64,000 bases of DNA from Gnetum montanum (Eukaryota > Streptophyta > Gnetopsida > Gnetales > Gnetaceae): assembly GCA_015680685.1 (NCBI GenBank), contig MNCI01034246.1:1-64000 (forward strand), written 5' to 3'. Each line of letters starts with the position of its first letter. Positions within the stretch are counted from its first letter, which is position 1. Positions 35,542 to 48,079 of this stretch are shown here, one piece after another. The translations under genes and the position numbers were made by a program. The notes beneath the pieces were generated by a model. That model ran no database searches. It was given only the letters and a program-made list of their open reading frames with translations, and was not told the DNA's origin.

Positions 35542-36115
35542 GTTACCGTAATCGTAGGCTCATGTGTAGGTGTACGTGATCTATAATTGATCCACACTTG
35601 GAGTGTGGAAATACATTTGGTATCGCTAGGTAGAGCTAAGTGTGATGCATGCAAGGGAACTACAGTTGGGTTCACCCAGATGTAGTGCATGCACATCTAG
35701 AGGAAGACAGGTGTGACACATGTGAGGGGGCTATAGCTGGGTTCACCTAGATGTAGCGCATGCATATCCATTATCGCTAGTTGGGGTGAAATGGATAGAA
35801 AACTGAATTGGCAAAGGGGTTACGTGCATACTCTTTGGAGATGCAAGTGATGCATTTGTAATGCCAGTCATGGGAGTGCATGGGCAAGGCCGAGTACGCT
35901 CACACTTATAAAATCAGGAGGTGAGGCTCACATTGGGGCAACCTCCTATGCATGTTGTAACATATTCCTTTGAGAGTAAAGGTTGGGAGTTTTCTTATAA
36001 GCGTGTTTCTGTTGAGCTTGAGTATCATTGTGCATTCGTTGCGAGTAGCTGGCTAAGGTGGGCACTTAGCGCTATCACCTGGTGAAAGAAATTTCAACTG
36101 CGATTCACCCGATGA
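35536..36115 (+). repeat. Chromovirus 3' LTR
   Basis: 580 bp partner of 24623-25201, starting TGTTGAG. The polypurine region upstream is GATGGGGGTGGG at 35512-35523. After the end, at 36116, Helitron Rep sequence resumes on the minus strand. Confidence 0.88.
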
Positions 36116-38586
36116 CATCCCCCATGTTGCCATGCATATCTTGTCCAATGATCAACCACATTGAATTCCAAAAATAATACCTTTTCTCGAAATGCCTTAT
36201 GTTGAAAATGCATAAACTTGATAACTATATGTGGATTCTTAATAATATTTTTCATTTTCCATTCCTTTATTACAAAAATAGTTTTCAATCGTTCTCCAAG
36301 CACTACCTTATGTAGGTCTAGCCAATAAATATCTACTACACTCAATGTAAAATAAAAATAAAAACAATTGGTACCCCAACTCATTTATCAAATCAAACAA
36401 TTGCACTTTGCATTTTCTCCAGTAGGAAGGTGTTCCTTGTATTTTTGTTTCAAATCTCATCAAATTATCAACAAAATTATCTAATGGTGTATTTTGTAGT
36501 CCTTCACGTAATTCTTGAATTGTTAACATTGCTTCTGTAATATCTTTTTTTGAAGAATACTAATGTTGATTTCAATGCACAATGTCTTGTTATTATGTTG
36601 TAAATGTGATAGCTGAAAATAAAATTAATATGTAATTGGTTCATAGAATTTTAAAAACATCAATGCTATCTAGTAATGTGAAAGAAATTTATTTTTGATA
36701 CCTGAATCTTTTATGATGTCCAAATCGCCCATTCTTATATTGAACTAGATGTCTATCATATTCATATAACATGACATCCTTGGATCTTCTTGTGAGGAAG
36801 TCACATTTTCCACATGGAAACAATGTTGGAAATGACATTGGAAGCATTCCAATTATGTTGAACTCATTGATGGATGACTCTAAAAGTGTTGACCATTGTG
36901 CATAATATGAACTTTTAACATTTGGATTTTTTAACCAAACTCTTACCAGATCAAGTTCTTTTTACAGAATAACTAGATGGAATGCTATAGAAGATTGTGT
37001 ATAATAATATTTTTCTCCTTTAAATCAACCAAAGGACCATAAAATTGCAATTTCATCTTGTCATCCTTCTCAAATAATGTAATGTAATGATTCCTTTCAA
37101 AGACATTAATATCTCCTATATTACTAACATTGTTCAAAGCATATTCATCTATTTCTATATCCTGATAAAATGGATCATTTTGTTTCTTGTATGATAAGGC
37201 AACATACACACACTTTTTATTTACAACAAAGTTATAAGTTGTTCCAATTTGATCAATCCTTCTTAATATTAACATTGGAATCTCATGAATCCTCAAAGAT
37301 AACTTAGTTGCATAAAGCTAATGATATGTCATTTATATTGTAATTAACCTCCTATAGCATGCGTAACTTGTAAAATATTTTTAATTCTTACTATAAGCAT
37401 TTCTTCAGCTTCTAATAATCTTGATAAAATTAAGGGTTGGGGTTCTAGATCCATATTATTATTAGTAGAAAAGCATTTAATATCTTCACCATGTTGATTC
37501 AAGATCCCCATTTCTTTTTCTCTTAGACACCTTGAACACATTGGACAAAGCCTTTCTACAGGTTTCATAGAAATACTTAAATAATTTTCATTGCAAATAT
37601 CACATGATCGAGAAACACTAAAATTAGCAGCCTCACTTGAAAATCTTGTGATTGCATGCATGATTTGTGCATTTGACTTATGAAGATTGGAATAAGATAC
37701 CTGATTGTTTATTTGTTCAAAAGGTATTTGTTCATTCATTGTATTTGAAATATTATGCTAGTGATGTTCTATTTGTGATCTTGGTCAAGCTCGTTCCTAA
37801 TCAAGTCTTGCAACTAAATCTAACATCCTTAACACCTTTGCTTGTCTTCTTCATTGTCTAAAATTTTGTTGTCTTTCACGACCTTGTGCACGTTCTTATT
37901 CTATAGTATTAACCTCTACTGATTTTATAAGTAATTCATCTTCTACCATCAAATCATCAATATGTGTAAACATCCAACCTCGTCCACAACCATGATCACA
38001 AGCCCATCCTCTATTTTAAAGAACTTCTTGTTGCAATGGAGGTGCATGTGTATTTTCATTAACAATAATGATTGCTAACTCATTTTCTTATTCATCTCTG
38101 TGTTCTCATCCTCTTCCTCATCCACGTCCACATCCTCATCCACGTCCAAGTCTCTGGTATGAAATATTTAATGGTTGTTGAGAATGGTCTTCCAAATTTT
38201 CATTATGTTCATTCATTAAATCTTCCATATTTATTGGAGATGTACTACTTATTTCATCAAAATGTCCACATCCATGTCCTTATCGTCTTTCGTGACCCCT
38301 TCCTATCTATGAAAGATTATTCTACAAAATAACATGATATAGTTAGCTTTATTAACCCAAAAATACAATGAAGTTTATGTATAAGTAAAATAATTTTTCA
38401 TCTATATACCTCACTTCCTTGTGACTATTGTTACTGCATTTCTTCTCTATGCCTTCTTTGGCGTAAGCGATCTTCTTCCATTCTTTGCAACTCCAAAGGA
38501 TCTCCTCTTTTCTAAGCTTCTTTTCTTCGATCTTTGAAACCTTATTGTCTTTTTCAATTTAACTCACACCTTTTATCAATTGGCAT
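36116..38586 (-). pseudogene. Helitron N-terminal region and start of Rep
   Basis: Minus strand. A start is plausible at 38586 (MPIDKRCEL), a common opening of plant Helitron proteins, followed by Arg/Lys/Gln-rich and Gly/Arg-rich repeats near 38290-38080. The cysteine-rich N-terminal block is at 37620-37500 (SCDICNEN, then CPMCSRCLREKE). It is followed by CFSTNNNMDLEPQP and LEAEEMLIVRIKNILQV, which match the conserved Helitron region before Rep. The next block at 37296-36985 reads RIHEIPMLILRR. The last piece (36250-36125) reads NPHIVIKFMHFQHKAFREKVL, then DHWTRYAWQHGG, the start of Rep directly before the HUH motif. The chromovirus interrupts it there. Many stops are present. Confidence 0.85.
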
Positions 38587-39029
38587 GTTATCTATTTATA
38601 AAAATGAATTTCTTGAAATAATATTTTTTTTATTTTAAATTTTTTTTTTCCAAAATAAGTAGCTGGATGTTGAATTCTATTTTCCACCCAAATTTAATTG
38701 CTAAATACTATTTCTATTAGCAATTGAAATATAATGATGTTTGTTATGATTTTTGTACAAATGTAGGAGTAGTATATATATGTATATTAGAAAGCAATCT
38801 GTTATGAGTTTTTTTTTTCAATTTTAAATTTTTTTTAAATAAAACCCAAATCTAAAAATAAAAATTAGTGATGTGAAACCCAAAAAACACCTAAAAATAA
38901 AAATTAGTTGGGCTGAACCCAAAACGTTTTTTATAAACCCATTTATTGCATATATAATAATTCTTCACGTTACATGTTTATTACCAAAAGAATAACTACT
39001 GTAGTAATAATGCCACTTAACCAGTTAAT
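38587..39029. other. AT-rich flank of the Helitron gene
   Basis: No gene seen. It would contain the Helitron promoter and 5' end. A terminal TC next to an A could not be identified with confidence. Confidence 0.4.
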
Positions 39030-39700
39030 CCTTACCTGTCATTGGTGAAGAAGATGAAAGTTTTGAGAAGTGGCTGCCTTCACCGCGAAAAAGTTGTGTG
39101 GGAGGACAAGGAATTCGCCGTGTCTCACCTCACCTGATAACGCTCTGCGCCCTGTCATCCACGATTTGGATGCGGCCCGGCCGCGGCCACGAGTAACGTA
39201 CATGATGCAGTGAGCGTTGACGACATACGACAGAGCAAACATGGCACCCCTGCGCTTCAACTTCCGCCAAACCCACCACACGCAATGCCATTGCCGGCAT
39301 CTTCAATGAATTGGTGACATTCATGTGGCCTGCACTCCTCACGTACATATCATCAGCGTTGTCACCTCTGTTCAGACTCTACCTCAGCCTCATGCTGCAT
39401 AATCCCTCTTCCACCACGCGGTTACCACTGCCTCTACATCTGCCATTCCTTTCATGCAGGTATTCCTCTTCCTCTTCTTCGTACCCGTACTCCTACTCTT
39501 CCTCCTCCTCGTCGTATTCGGGTTCGTACAGTTGCTGGGATTCCGTTCCTCTCAAACCCGAGACGTGGTGGTGCAAAATCCTTACGGACGAAATATTATT
39601 CCCGTTACCAATACCCTCTCTTCCGTTACCAATACCCTCCCTACAGTTATGGATAAAATATAACCACAGTTTCCGATAACCTCTCCTTAAAGCATTATCA
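39030..39700. other. GC/CpG-rich island, unassigned
   Basis: Base composition changes sharply. CpG is frequent, for example GCGGCCCGGCCGCGGCCACG at about 39171-39190. An open frame at 39311-39679 (plus) encodes a Ser/Tyr-rich low-complexity stretch; frames at 39039-39281 and 39130-39348 (minus) are Arg-rich. A ~20 bp unit (CCGTTACCAATACCCTC) is repeated twice at 39601-39640. I recognise no protein. It may be a host first exon or promoter, or a captured fragment. Confidence 0.5.
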
Positions 39701-41853
39701 CGCAATATTATTTAGCTCCCTCAATTAGTATCAATAAATTGTAAATGATCCTTAGTAATATAAGTTTCTATCATTCAGCCATTTTCTTAATAAAGCGTCA
39801 TAACGCAGTCGAAAGATCACGAAATTCAACTAGAACAACAGCCTTTTTGCATTTGAGATTCTGAAATTTCAATCCCAATAAGCTAAAACTAGTAAGTTAT
39901 CGCTCACATACCAAGGACCTACGAATATATTCCCATCCACAAAAATAGATTTGTAAAAACCAATAAAAAAAACCATTAGAGAGATTATGAACTGATTTAA
40001 ATCGAATTCTTAACGTTATAACTTTGAAACTGATGGAATATAACCTACAAAATACTTGATCAGCTTTTGCAAGTCGCTGTAAGTTAAAGCAAACTTCTCA
40101 TTGGTTGGTGGATGTCTATAAGTATCAAAGTTCATTGGATTCCAGAGAGCACCAACCATCAATTTTTAACACTTTCTTTCCTTCAATCATGGATATCCTT
40201 TTTTAAAATTAGCTAACACACATAGAGCAAAAATATTATACATTGAAATCTCATTTGGGTTTTCCGTTTTTTCAACAAAAATGTATTTTGTATTTGAAGC
40301 CATGGTCGCACACCAGCATTTTTGAGTGAATAGAAAAAAATAGAACTGCACTTAGATTTTGAGAAAAAATTATCATCTCCAATTAAAGACACCTCAATGT
40401 ATTAAAAAAAAAATCACCCTATGAGACAATAAATTATAATCCTATGAAAAGTAGGAGTGAAATACTTTGGCCTTTTGAAAAAATATACATCTCATCAAGC
40501 AAAAATGTTGGACTTTTCTTTAGATTCTCTCTTTGTTGATATAATGCAATTTGAATATTTTTCAATATTATTATTATATATTTTTAGGTCTAACACCCTC
40601 ATCCCTTAATCATTGTTTAAATAAGCTTGTAACATTCATAATCAATTGGCTGTAACATCATCATATAAAAGTTCATTAACTTTTGAAAGTATGTGAAGTT
40701 GGGAAGATTATAATGTGCATCACAATTGCTCATAATTACAAGCATGTGACCATCTATGGTGGGCATGCATACATCCACCCATGTTTACTTGTCCCTGAGT
40801 CCTACCCCTAGTCCCACTAGTAGGCAAGGATGGGATCCAAGAATATTTGTTTAAAGAAGATAAAAAAGAATCATGTCTCAACAATCTAGATCGAATAGTA
40901 CTAAGTACTTAAAATAACAAGTGTGAGGTAGAGACTTCAACCTTTTTTAAGAAAGTTGTATGTATCATGATGTATGTTTTAATTTTAAAACTCAAAAAAC
41001 ATTTAGAATTTTTCAGGAAAGTTGTAGTATGTGTGATGATGTATACATGCCCACAATGTATGTAGCCATGGTAACTAGATACAGTGACACACTATATACT
41101 CTTCCATAAAGTTGATCACAATTTGAACTTTCAAGGCATCATTATTTTTTAAAAAAGGAAAATACCTTATTTTTGAAAGTATATAAAAAGCATTATTTTT
41201 TTAATAAGGATACCTTTCATAATCATCATTTTTGAGAAAGAGCATGAAATCATCTTTTCAAACTTATTAAAATAGAATGTTTATCACCATTAAGAAAAGA
41301 TTAAGCCTATCATAGAGTAAATAAAGCTTCATTACTATTTAAATTTAAATCTTGTAAAAATAAATAATCTTTTAAAGATATCATTATCATTTTATTATCC
41401 CTAAATAAAATCACTATATGAAGGACTATCATCATACCATGTTAGTCATTGTAATTATTGAGAGATGGAGGATGTTGAACGTCAAAATAAATATATATTA
41501 AGAATAAAAATACAAAGTATAAAAGTAGAGGAGCACTGTAGTGAGAAGAAACTCTAAATTAATAAAAACGAAAGACCAAATGATTTTGGAGATAATTTTT
41601 TAGGTTTTCATCTTTAAAGTTAATCCTTAAAAATCTTCCCTCGGATAGGAAAAGGACGAGACCTTGCCCTTTTTCAAAAGTATCCAATTGAGTTTTCAAT
41701 TTTTTACTAAAAGCTTCTTATTAATAAAAAAGAAAAAACTAAAATGAGAAACATTTAGGAATTCAATTGAAGTACCAATTATTCAATGATGTTACTTTGA
41801 ATTAACAAAGAAAGAAAATTAGCTAGAGAACCTTTGTAAAAAAGCACATTACA
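39701..41853. other. AT-rich intergenic or 3' LINE-flanking DNA
   Basis: No supported gene, RNA or terminal repeat. The right-hand end may contain the 3' untranslated part of the LINE. I see no clear poly-A/T tail. Confidence 0.4.
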
Positions 41854-44082
41854 TCAAAACTTATAGATGATATAAAGAATAAGGTGAAAAAAGAAACTAT
41901 AGATATGAAGTAGAAATTCTAGAAGTTGAGTTTCACTAAATAAAACTTCATCTAAGCTTGGTTGAAAACTATGTGAATACCTATTGTAATAAGTCCAAGA
42001 GCTATGAGCTAGGGAATAAGTAAAAAAATAATGGATAAATGACTCTTCCATGTTGTCGATAAGATATCTTAGGTAATGAACACCCAAATGAGAGCACCCA
42101 ATACCAATAGGTAAACATTGATAAATCAAATACCATAGAAAATTTCTAATTGTTAAAGGAGTAGTGGCAACATTCTATATTTTATGAATTTTCAACTTCC
42201 ATAACTACACATTCTCATTAATCTTCCAAAGATAATTGAATCTTGGCTAAATATCAATATTAGAACTAATAATAGTATCCATAATTTTAGATTGATATGA
42301 AAAAAACATTATGTTCATTAATCCAAGAAAAATAAAGAAAACCATCATGAGAATCTTGAATAATTATACTTCTAACCAAACTATCCAAATTATAAAAAAC
42401 AAAGTCAACTTTTTAGAAATATTAATGCTATAGATACTCTAACACTAAGATCAAGTAATCCATAGATTATGCATAGGAAGAGATGAAAGGGAAAAAATGT
42501 CAAGTTTACACCATGTACTGCAAAGGCATATATGCTTAATAGCCCATGATTCATTATTAATGGAAGGTCACCAAGGAGAAATCTTATCAAGCACAAAGGT
42601 AGAAATAGTTATATTATTGAAGTTTCAAAAATCACTGATAAAACTTTAAATCTTTGAAATATGTTTTATCATAATAGAACTTGGTATAGTGATACCTTTT
42701 GGAAAAAGGACCCAATTTTAAAAATGCATATTTTTCCTATCATCACTAATCCCAATCCATCATCCTCTTTATGAGAAGTGCAAAGATCCCATGCAACATG
42801 ACAAAATATTTTTCTAGAATGTCTACTGCTCCAAAAGAAATTTGCACAAGTTGATGAATGCAATGGTATGTAGAAATACTAGGAGCCCCACATGATGAAT
42901 AATACATATGAGTAGCTTCAATAATATGCTTACAAATAATAAACTCTTCAACTATTAAAAGCTTTTTCTCCTTTCGCTTAATGAGTTTTTTTTTTCAAAT
43001 ATTTTTACTGTAACTTCCCATACAAGTTTTAAGAATCTTACAAAGGAAAAAATAAATATCTAACAATTTGAAAACATCTAACTTTTCAAATAATGCTAAG
43101 ATTTAGACAAATCTCATTCTTAAAATCCTTTATTCTTAAAAATAGAACATTTTAGGGGTGTTGGAATCTTGAAATAATTATAATATAGGTACACCCTAAG
43201 ATATATGGTTCAATTAGAACTTTATAACTCAACATTAAAAATAAAAAAAATTAGATTTTTACAAATTAATCTAAGAGCCTAAAAGTCTATAATATTAATC
43301 ACCATGATAATAAAGACAATTTGTAATAGTTTTTTCATTTTTTGTTATAAAAAATAAATCATTTTCAAAATTCATATTTAATCAAATATAAACAATATTT
43401 TCAATAAAGATGTATTATAACAAATTATGTTCATGATTCTTCTATATAACATGATATAGAAAATTTGCAGCAAGGATAGAAAGATAAAGAACAAGAAGGC
43501 AACCTTTCTTAACTAAGCATTCAAGCTTAAAACTATTAGTAATGCCAACATTTCTAGCCACAAGTGCATTAGCATATGCAAAAAAAAGTCTTCAGCATCT
43601 CAATCAAATTTTCTTTAATGCTTTGCAAAGATAAATAATAATAAATTATCAATCAATTCTATCATATGCTTTAGCATAATAAAGTTTCGAAAAAGAAATG
43701 GCTTGATTAGAATCGTCAGCCCACTACATACTATTCCAAGTTGTAACAACATTGTCTAGAATATATCTATCTTTGATAAAGCCAATTTCTGCTAGAGTAA
43801 TTAACTAAGAAAAAATTGGCTTTAATCTTTTAGTAAGACATTTAGCCAAAATTTCATAAATAGATTTCTGAAAAAGTAATAGGGTATCAATTACTAATGT
43901 AGAAAAAATCACCTTCCTTAGTAATACGTTTGACGACTCATCTATTCAACTCTTGACCAAGTGAACATTATTTAATGGCTCTTACCAAAATATAATAAAG
44001 GTTCATATGATCAACATCCCCATATTTTTTTCAAAATTCAATGAAAATTCCTTCAAAACTTGGAGCTTTATCATTGACCAAG
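41854..44082 (-). pseudogene. LINE reverse transcriptase and C-terminal domain
   Basis: The RT core lies at about 43900-43450, in part as FKLECLVKKGCLLVLYLSIL, matching the RQGCPLSPYLF region of L1 RTs, with the PITxLN-like and DFEKAYD-like regions upstream in degraded form. The thumb and post-RT part is near 42850-42690 (FFWSSRHSRKIFCHVAWD, then KEDDGLGL). The terminal zf-RVT-like domain is at 42180-41900 (NFLWYLIYQCLPIGIG, SFIHYFFTYSLAHSSW), with its cysteines mostly lost. RT primes on nicked target DNA. I could not find an intact FADD box. Confidence 0.75.
44078..44082 (+). repeat. Target-site duplication of element C (left)
   Basis: CCAAG directly before the LTR start. It is identical to CCAAG at 51020-51024 directly after the other LTR. 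Confidence 0.95.
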
Positions 44083-44854
44083 TGATGGGATGTGATATCG
44101 CATGGGCCGCGATATCGCGTCTTTCCCTGCTAGTTCTATAAATTAGAGGCAACTCTCCCTTGTTTCTCCACCTAGATCTAGACCTTAGCCAAACTCTTGC
44201 CATTTTTCCATTCTAGAGTTAGAATAATTTCCATGTGCCCACAGTAGGAGTCCCAAAGTGAACAGATCTTTATTTGAGAAAATATTGTACCTAAGCACAC
44301 GTTTGTGTATGGAAATAAAGATGAACTTTTGGATAAACCTTGCAGTGCATGGACTAAGCTAAATAGGACTTTAATTAATGTTAATGGTTAAATGCTTTAT
44401 TAGTTAGTTAATCTCTCAACCCTCAACTCTCATAGTTAAGTGCATTCAGTACGACCGCTTCGAGCACGTGCGTTACGCTTGGTAATCCTAGTAATAAATA
44501 GCATTTGGTAATCCTAGTAGTGTTACATTGGTTCAGGGTGTGAAACAACAAGTGGGAATGGATACTGATGCTAGGATAATTAAGGTTTAGTTAGTTAAAG
44601 TTAGTTACTTAGTCTCTTCACCCTTCCACTCATTGGCATAGGCAATAAAATATAAAAGATATAAAAATCACATACCTCAGACTTACTTAACCATACAACT
44701 GTGACAAATACAAGTGAGTCTGGGAAGACAATGAACGATTAACCTTAAGTGTTTCATAAGGCATGTAGGCACTTATTCTATGGAGTTCAACTGGATCACA
44801 CGTGTAACGCTCATATTCGTATGGTTGAGTGTAGGGGTACCTTGCCACACATCA
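44083..44854 (+). repeat. Element C 5' LTR
   Basis: 772 bp. U3 carries two palindromic GATATCGC words (near 44092 and 44110), then CTATAAATTAGAGGC. R/U5 ends GGTACCTTGCCACACATCA. About a dozen differences from the 3' copy are visible in a ~285 base stretch checked by eye, mostly transitions. Confidence 0.93.
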
Positions 44855-44874
44855 TTGGTGTCATTGCTGGGGAC
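44855..44874 (+). promoter_or_regulatory. Element C primer-binding site (tRNA-Asp type)
   Basis: TTGGTGTCATTGCTGGGGAC abuts the 5' LTR. It differs from the tRNA-Asp complement by C-to-T and G-to-A transitions only. Confidence 0.8.
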
Positions 44875-44998
44875 TAAGTTGTTTATGTGCTAAGTAGAAC
44901 ATAGGAAATTATCCACATCGTTGGGAAGATTAAACAAACCCTTAGGGTTAAGTAAAAGAAATTTAAACAACGGTCAATACAACATTGACAAGATAACA

Positions 44999-47900
44999 AT
45001 GTCTTCTTCTTCTAATAAAAGCACTTCACCACCTAGGGATCACACAAGAGACAGTCGGTGATCTAACACACATAACCCAGATCCACCAGTTCCTCAATAG
45101 TATCGGGTAGTATAGACTCATCACGATGAGTATATACCTGATTTTACTTTTATCCTCCATTAGGATGAACAACTGCCTTGGCGAGACTTGCAAGGTAACA
45201 TAGTGTTACCTCTAGATCAAGCAGTCCCTAACATGCTCCTTCGTGCTCTTGCATAGATAGACATGATGTAGCTATATGCTAAATATGTTGTATGTGATTA
45301 TGACACAAGGGATTACCATCCCATAGTAGTGCAACGTTTAAGGGACTCATGGCAGGAGAGTCACCATACATCGTTGAAGGGCAAAGGACCCCATAATTCT
45401 TTGCCTGTCATAAGAGAAATTAAGGGTTGTGAACCTATCTCAATAGGCTCTCCACTAAATGATGTTCTTCCTCCTAACGATAGTGAGGAGGTGGTGTATC
45501 AGAACCTTTGCTCCATGATTCACAACACTAGTTCTGATTCCCACGAACACCAAGTGTTCAATGAGGGAGCACAAACACAAGATAAGGGCAAGAATTATGA
45601 TCGTCATCACAATCAGGGTCGGGATCATTGAAGGGAAGGTAGAAAACATCACCATGGTGATGGTTCTCCTTCCTCTTCCCCTTCATCGGATCATTCACCC
45701 TCTCCTTCCACATCAGGACACAGTCACAAAGAGCACAATCGTGAGGATAAGGGTAAGCAAGATGGGAGACCTCGACTAGAGAGTTGAAAGCAAGGACAAG
45801 GGCATTTGAGAGAATCAAGGCATGGAAGAAGGAAAAGTAGGGAACCACATAGGCATCATAGACACCATGAAAGAAATAACAACGATGAACCCCTACTAGC
45901 AACCTGGAGTATGTTAGACATTATGGAGGTTGTTAGAATACCTACAAGGCACTAGAAAGATAGCCGGATTAAGAGGCTAGACATGAATAATATCCCATGG
46001 TTCAAGGGGGGATATAATGCTGATCCACAAAACCACTTACAGGCATTCCACGATGCCTGTGCCTTGCAAAATATTGAAAATGAGTGGCAGAAGTTAAATT
46101 TGTCCCCAAGAACACTCATAAAGAAAGTGGAAAGCTGGTACTAGTCCTTAGAACCAAAAACCATTAGGAGGTGGAGTACGATGCTAGAATTTTTTAATGA
46201 CAAATATCAAACGTACTCCCAAGTATCCAAATTACAAAAATAGATCCAAGGATGGAAGCAGGGAACTCATGAATCCTTGGATGCTGCCATGGGCCGATAT
46301 TATGCATTACTGCATCGTTTCCTGGGCCATGGTTACGCACAATGGGATCAACTCCGCCACCTCGTAGATTAGCTAAGACATGAAACCAGGAGAACCCTTG
46401 GGACATATGCCCAAGGGAGATTATCTGAACTTAGATTCCATGAAGTTCATAGACTGTTGGAGCAAGTAGCTAAAGAAGAAGATGAGCTATGGAAAAGAGA
46501 AAGCATGGAAGAGTATAACCGCGATCCTTTCCTCTGAAAGAGGGGAGTAAGATTCTGTGAGGAAGAGGATGAGTCACCACTTGAAGAGTTGGTGAGTAGG
46601 AAAACCTTGCCACTTCAAAAATTAACAATAGAAGTGTTGGCTAAGATAGATCAAATGTGGGACTCCTTAGATAGTAGATTTGAAACTGTTTTAAAAATCA
46701 TAGAGGAGTCTAAGGACTGAAGTAGTGACCATCATAAGAAAAAGAGGAGAGATTCAGACCATGTATGTAATAAGGGTAAGGAAAAAATGACTATTGCCAA
46801 TGAGGTTGTGGACTCTGATATAGACAATGATGGTGGATGTGAGATTTGCCACTATGACCATCCTAAGGGATGTTGCCCAATAATCTCACATCTGCAAGAG
46901 TCTGGGGTGTATGCACTCAACCCAAGACTTAACAAATGGCAAGCACCCCATCGGTTACCTTATTCCCAAGGTAACCCAAGATAGTTCCACCAACCGTTAA
47001 CATATTATCCAAGTGGAACTCCACCACAACCTATCAGAAAACACCAGCAGTGGAAATACCCACAGTCATGGGGGATGCCACCACCTAGACAACAATACCC
47101 TTACCAACAACTAGATCCATATGGATATTACGTGCAGCAGTTGGTTTCTCCAAGTGACTCTATGGGTCATGCAACCCCACAACGTCACTACCAAGTTCAG
47201 GAGTATTTTAGGACTCCTTCTCCTATGGGAGACACACCACATACATACCATCCTTCGAATCCATCTGCCACTCTTACGTCAATAGTTCCACTACCACCTG
47301 CTCCAACGATACAAGGGGAACTCCCCACTCAACCATAGCAACGTAATGCTACGAGAGTTGTAAACCTTCAACCCACTACTGGTTCTGAAAACCGCATGAA
47401 GAGAAGACCTTTCTTCAAAACCAAAAGCCCAGACAAGCTCTCACAACAACAAGTGGTTGAGTCTGCACACGTTCCTCCAACAAATAAGGCTTCGGAGCTG
47501 CCTTCAAGCAAACAATAGAGCTTAACGCACATGGTTATGTTAACACATACCGTTATCGACTGGATCAAGGTGGGCCACCTTCCCAAGAAATTATCTGATC
47601 CTGGAAGCCCCCTAATTTATCTGCAAGTCAGTGGGAATGAATCTCATAAGGCTCTTCTTGACTTAGGTTTCGGAGTCAACTTAATATCGCAAGAAATGTA
47701 GAAAGCCTGGAACTTGCCCCCACTTAAGAAGAGAAATATTCAATTAGAGCTGGCTAACCAGTCCATCACTGTTCCTTTGGGACAGGTTGAGGACATTGTT
47801 ACTACCGTGTGTGGTTGGTCATACCTAGCTGATTCCTTGGTGATCCAAATAAACAATGACAAAGGGAACTTCTCGATAATAATGGGAAGGGCATGGCTGA

Positions 47901-48079
47901 GTACAATAAATGCATGCCTAGGAATTTGTGATCTTTCCTTGGAAATATCTAAGGAAAAAATTTATGGAAAGATCGAGAGGAAGAAAGTTCCATGCATCAC
48001 ATACAGTGATACTGAGGATGATGACGTACAAGAGTGCTCAACATTTTTTGTATTGAATCAGTGTGCCCAGGAAACTTAG
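44999..48079 (+). pseudogene. Element C gag-protease polyprotein
   Basis: One uninterrupted register of about 1027 codons from ATG 44999 (MSSSSNKSTSPP) to a TAG at 48077-48079. Excluding the last stop it has about 13 TAG, 5 TGA and no TAA by eye, and no frameshift. Domains in order: N-terminal YIPDFTFILH block; His/Arg/Asp-rich low-complexity region near codons 190-290; gag helical core (FKGGYNADPQNHLQAF near 46000, then SLEPKTIRRW, YALLHRFLGHGY); knuckle CEICHYDHPKGCC near 46838; Pro/Gln/Tyr-rich tail; aspartic protease with LLDLGFGVNLIS near 47658 and GRAWLSTINACLG near 47885. The DLG in place of DT/SG resembles Athila proteases. Gag-PR would work with polymerase supplied in trans. Related to the A gag. 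Confidence 0.9.

Larger units (their letters stand above)
24623..36115 (+). mobile_element. Chromovirus (Ty3/gypsy with chromodomain), split by element B
   Basis: Two 579-580 bp LTRs (24623-25201 and 35536-36115) bound gag, protease, RT, RNase H, integrase and a C-terminal chromodomain on the plus strand. Removing element B leaves about 5.6 kb, a normal size for a plant chromovirus. The primer site is initiator tRNA-Met. It sits inside the Helitron Rep gene: Helitron sequence ending WQHGG (36130) continues at the other side with the HUH block (24612). Flanking 5-mers are TAGCC and CATCC, so any target duplication has diverged. Confidence 0.9.

Noticed and set aside
24623-36115. Endogenous pararetrovirus (caulimovirid-like) origin for the RT-containing region
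   Set aside because: LTRs, integrase core and chromodomain are present; there is no movement protein or pararetroviral coat region.
39311-39679. Ser/Tyr-rich host protein gene
   Set aside because: Low-complexity coding only, other frames open too, no recognised domain. Reported as an unassigned island instead.
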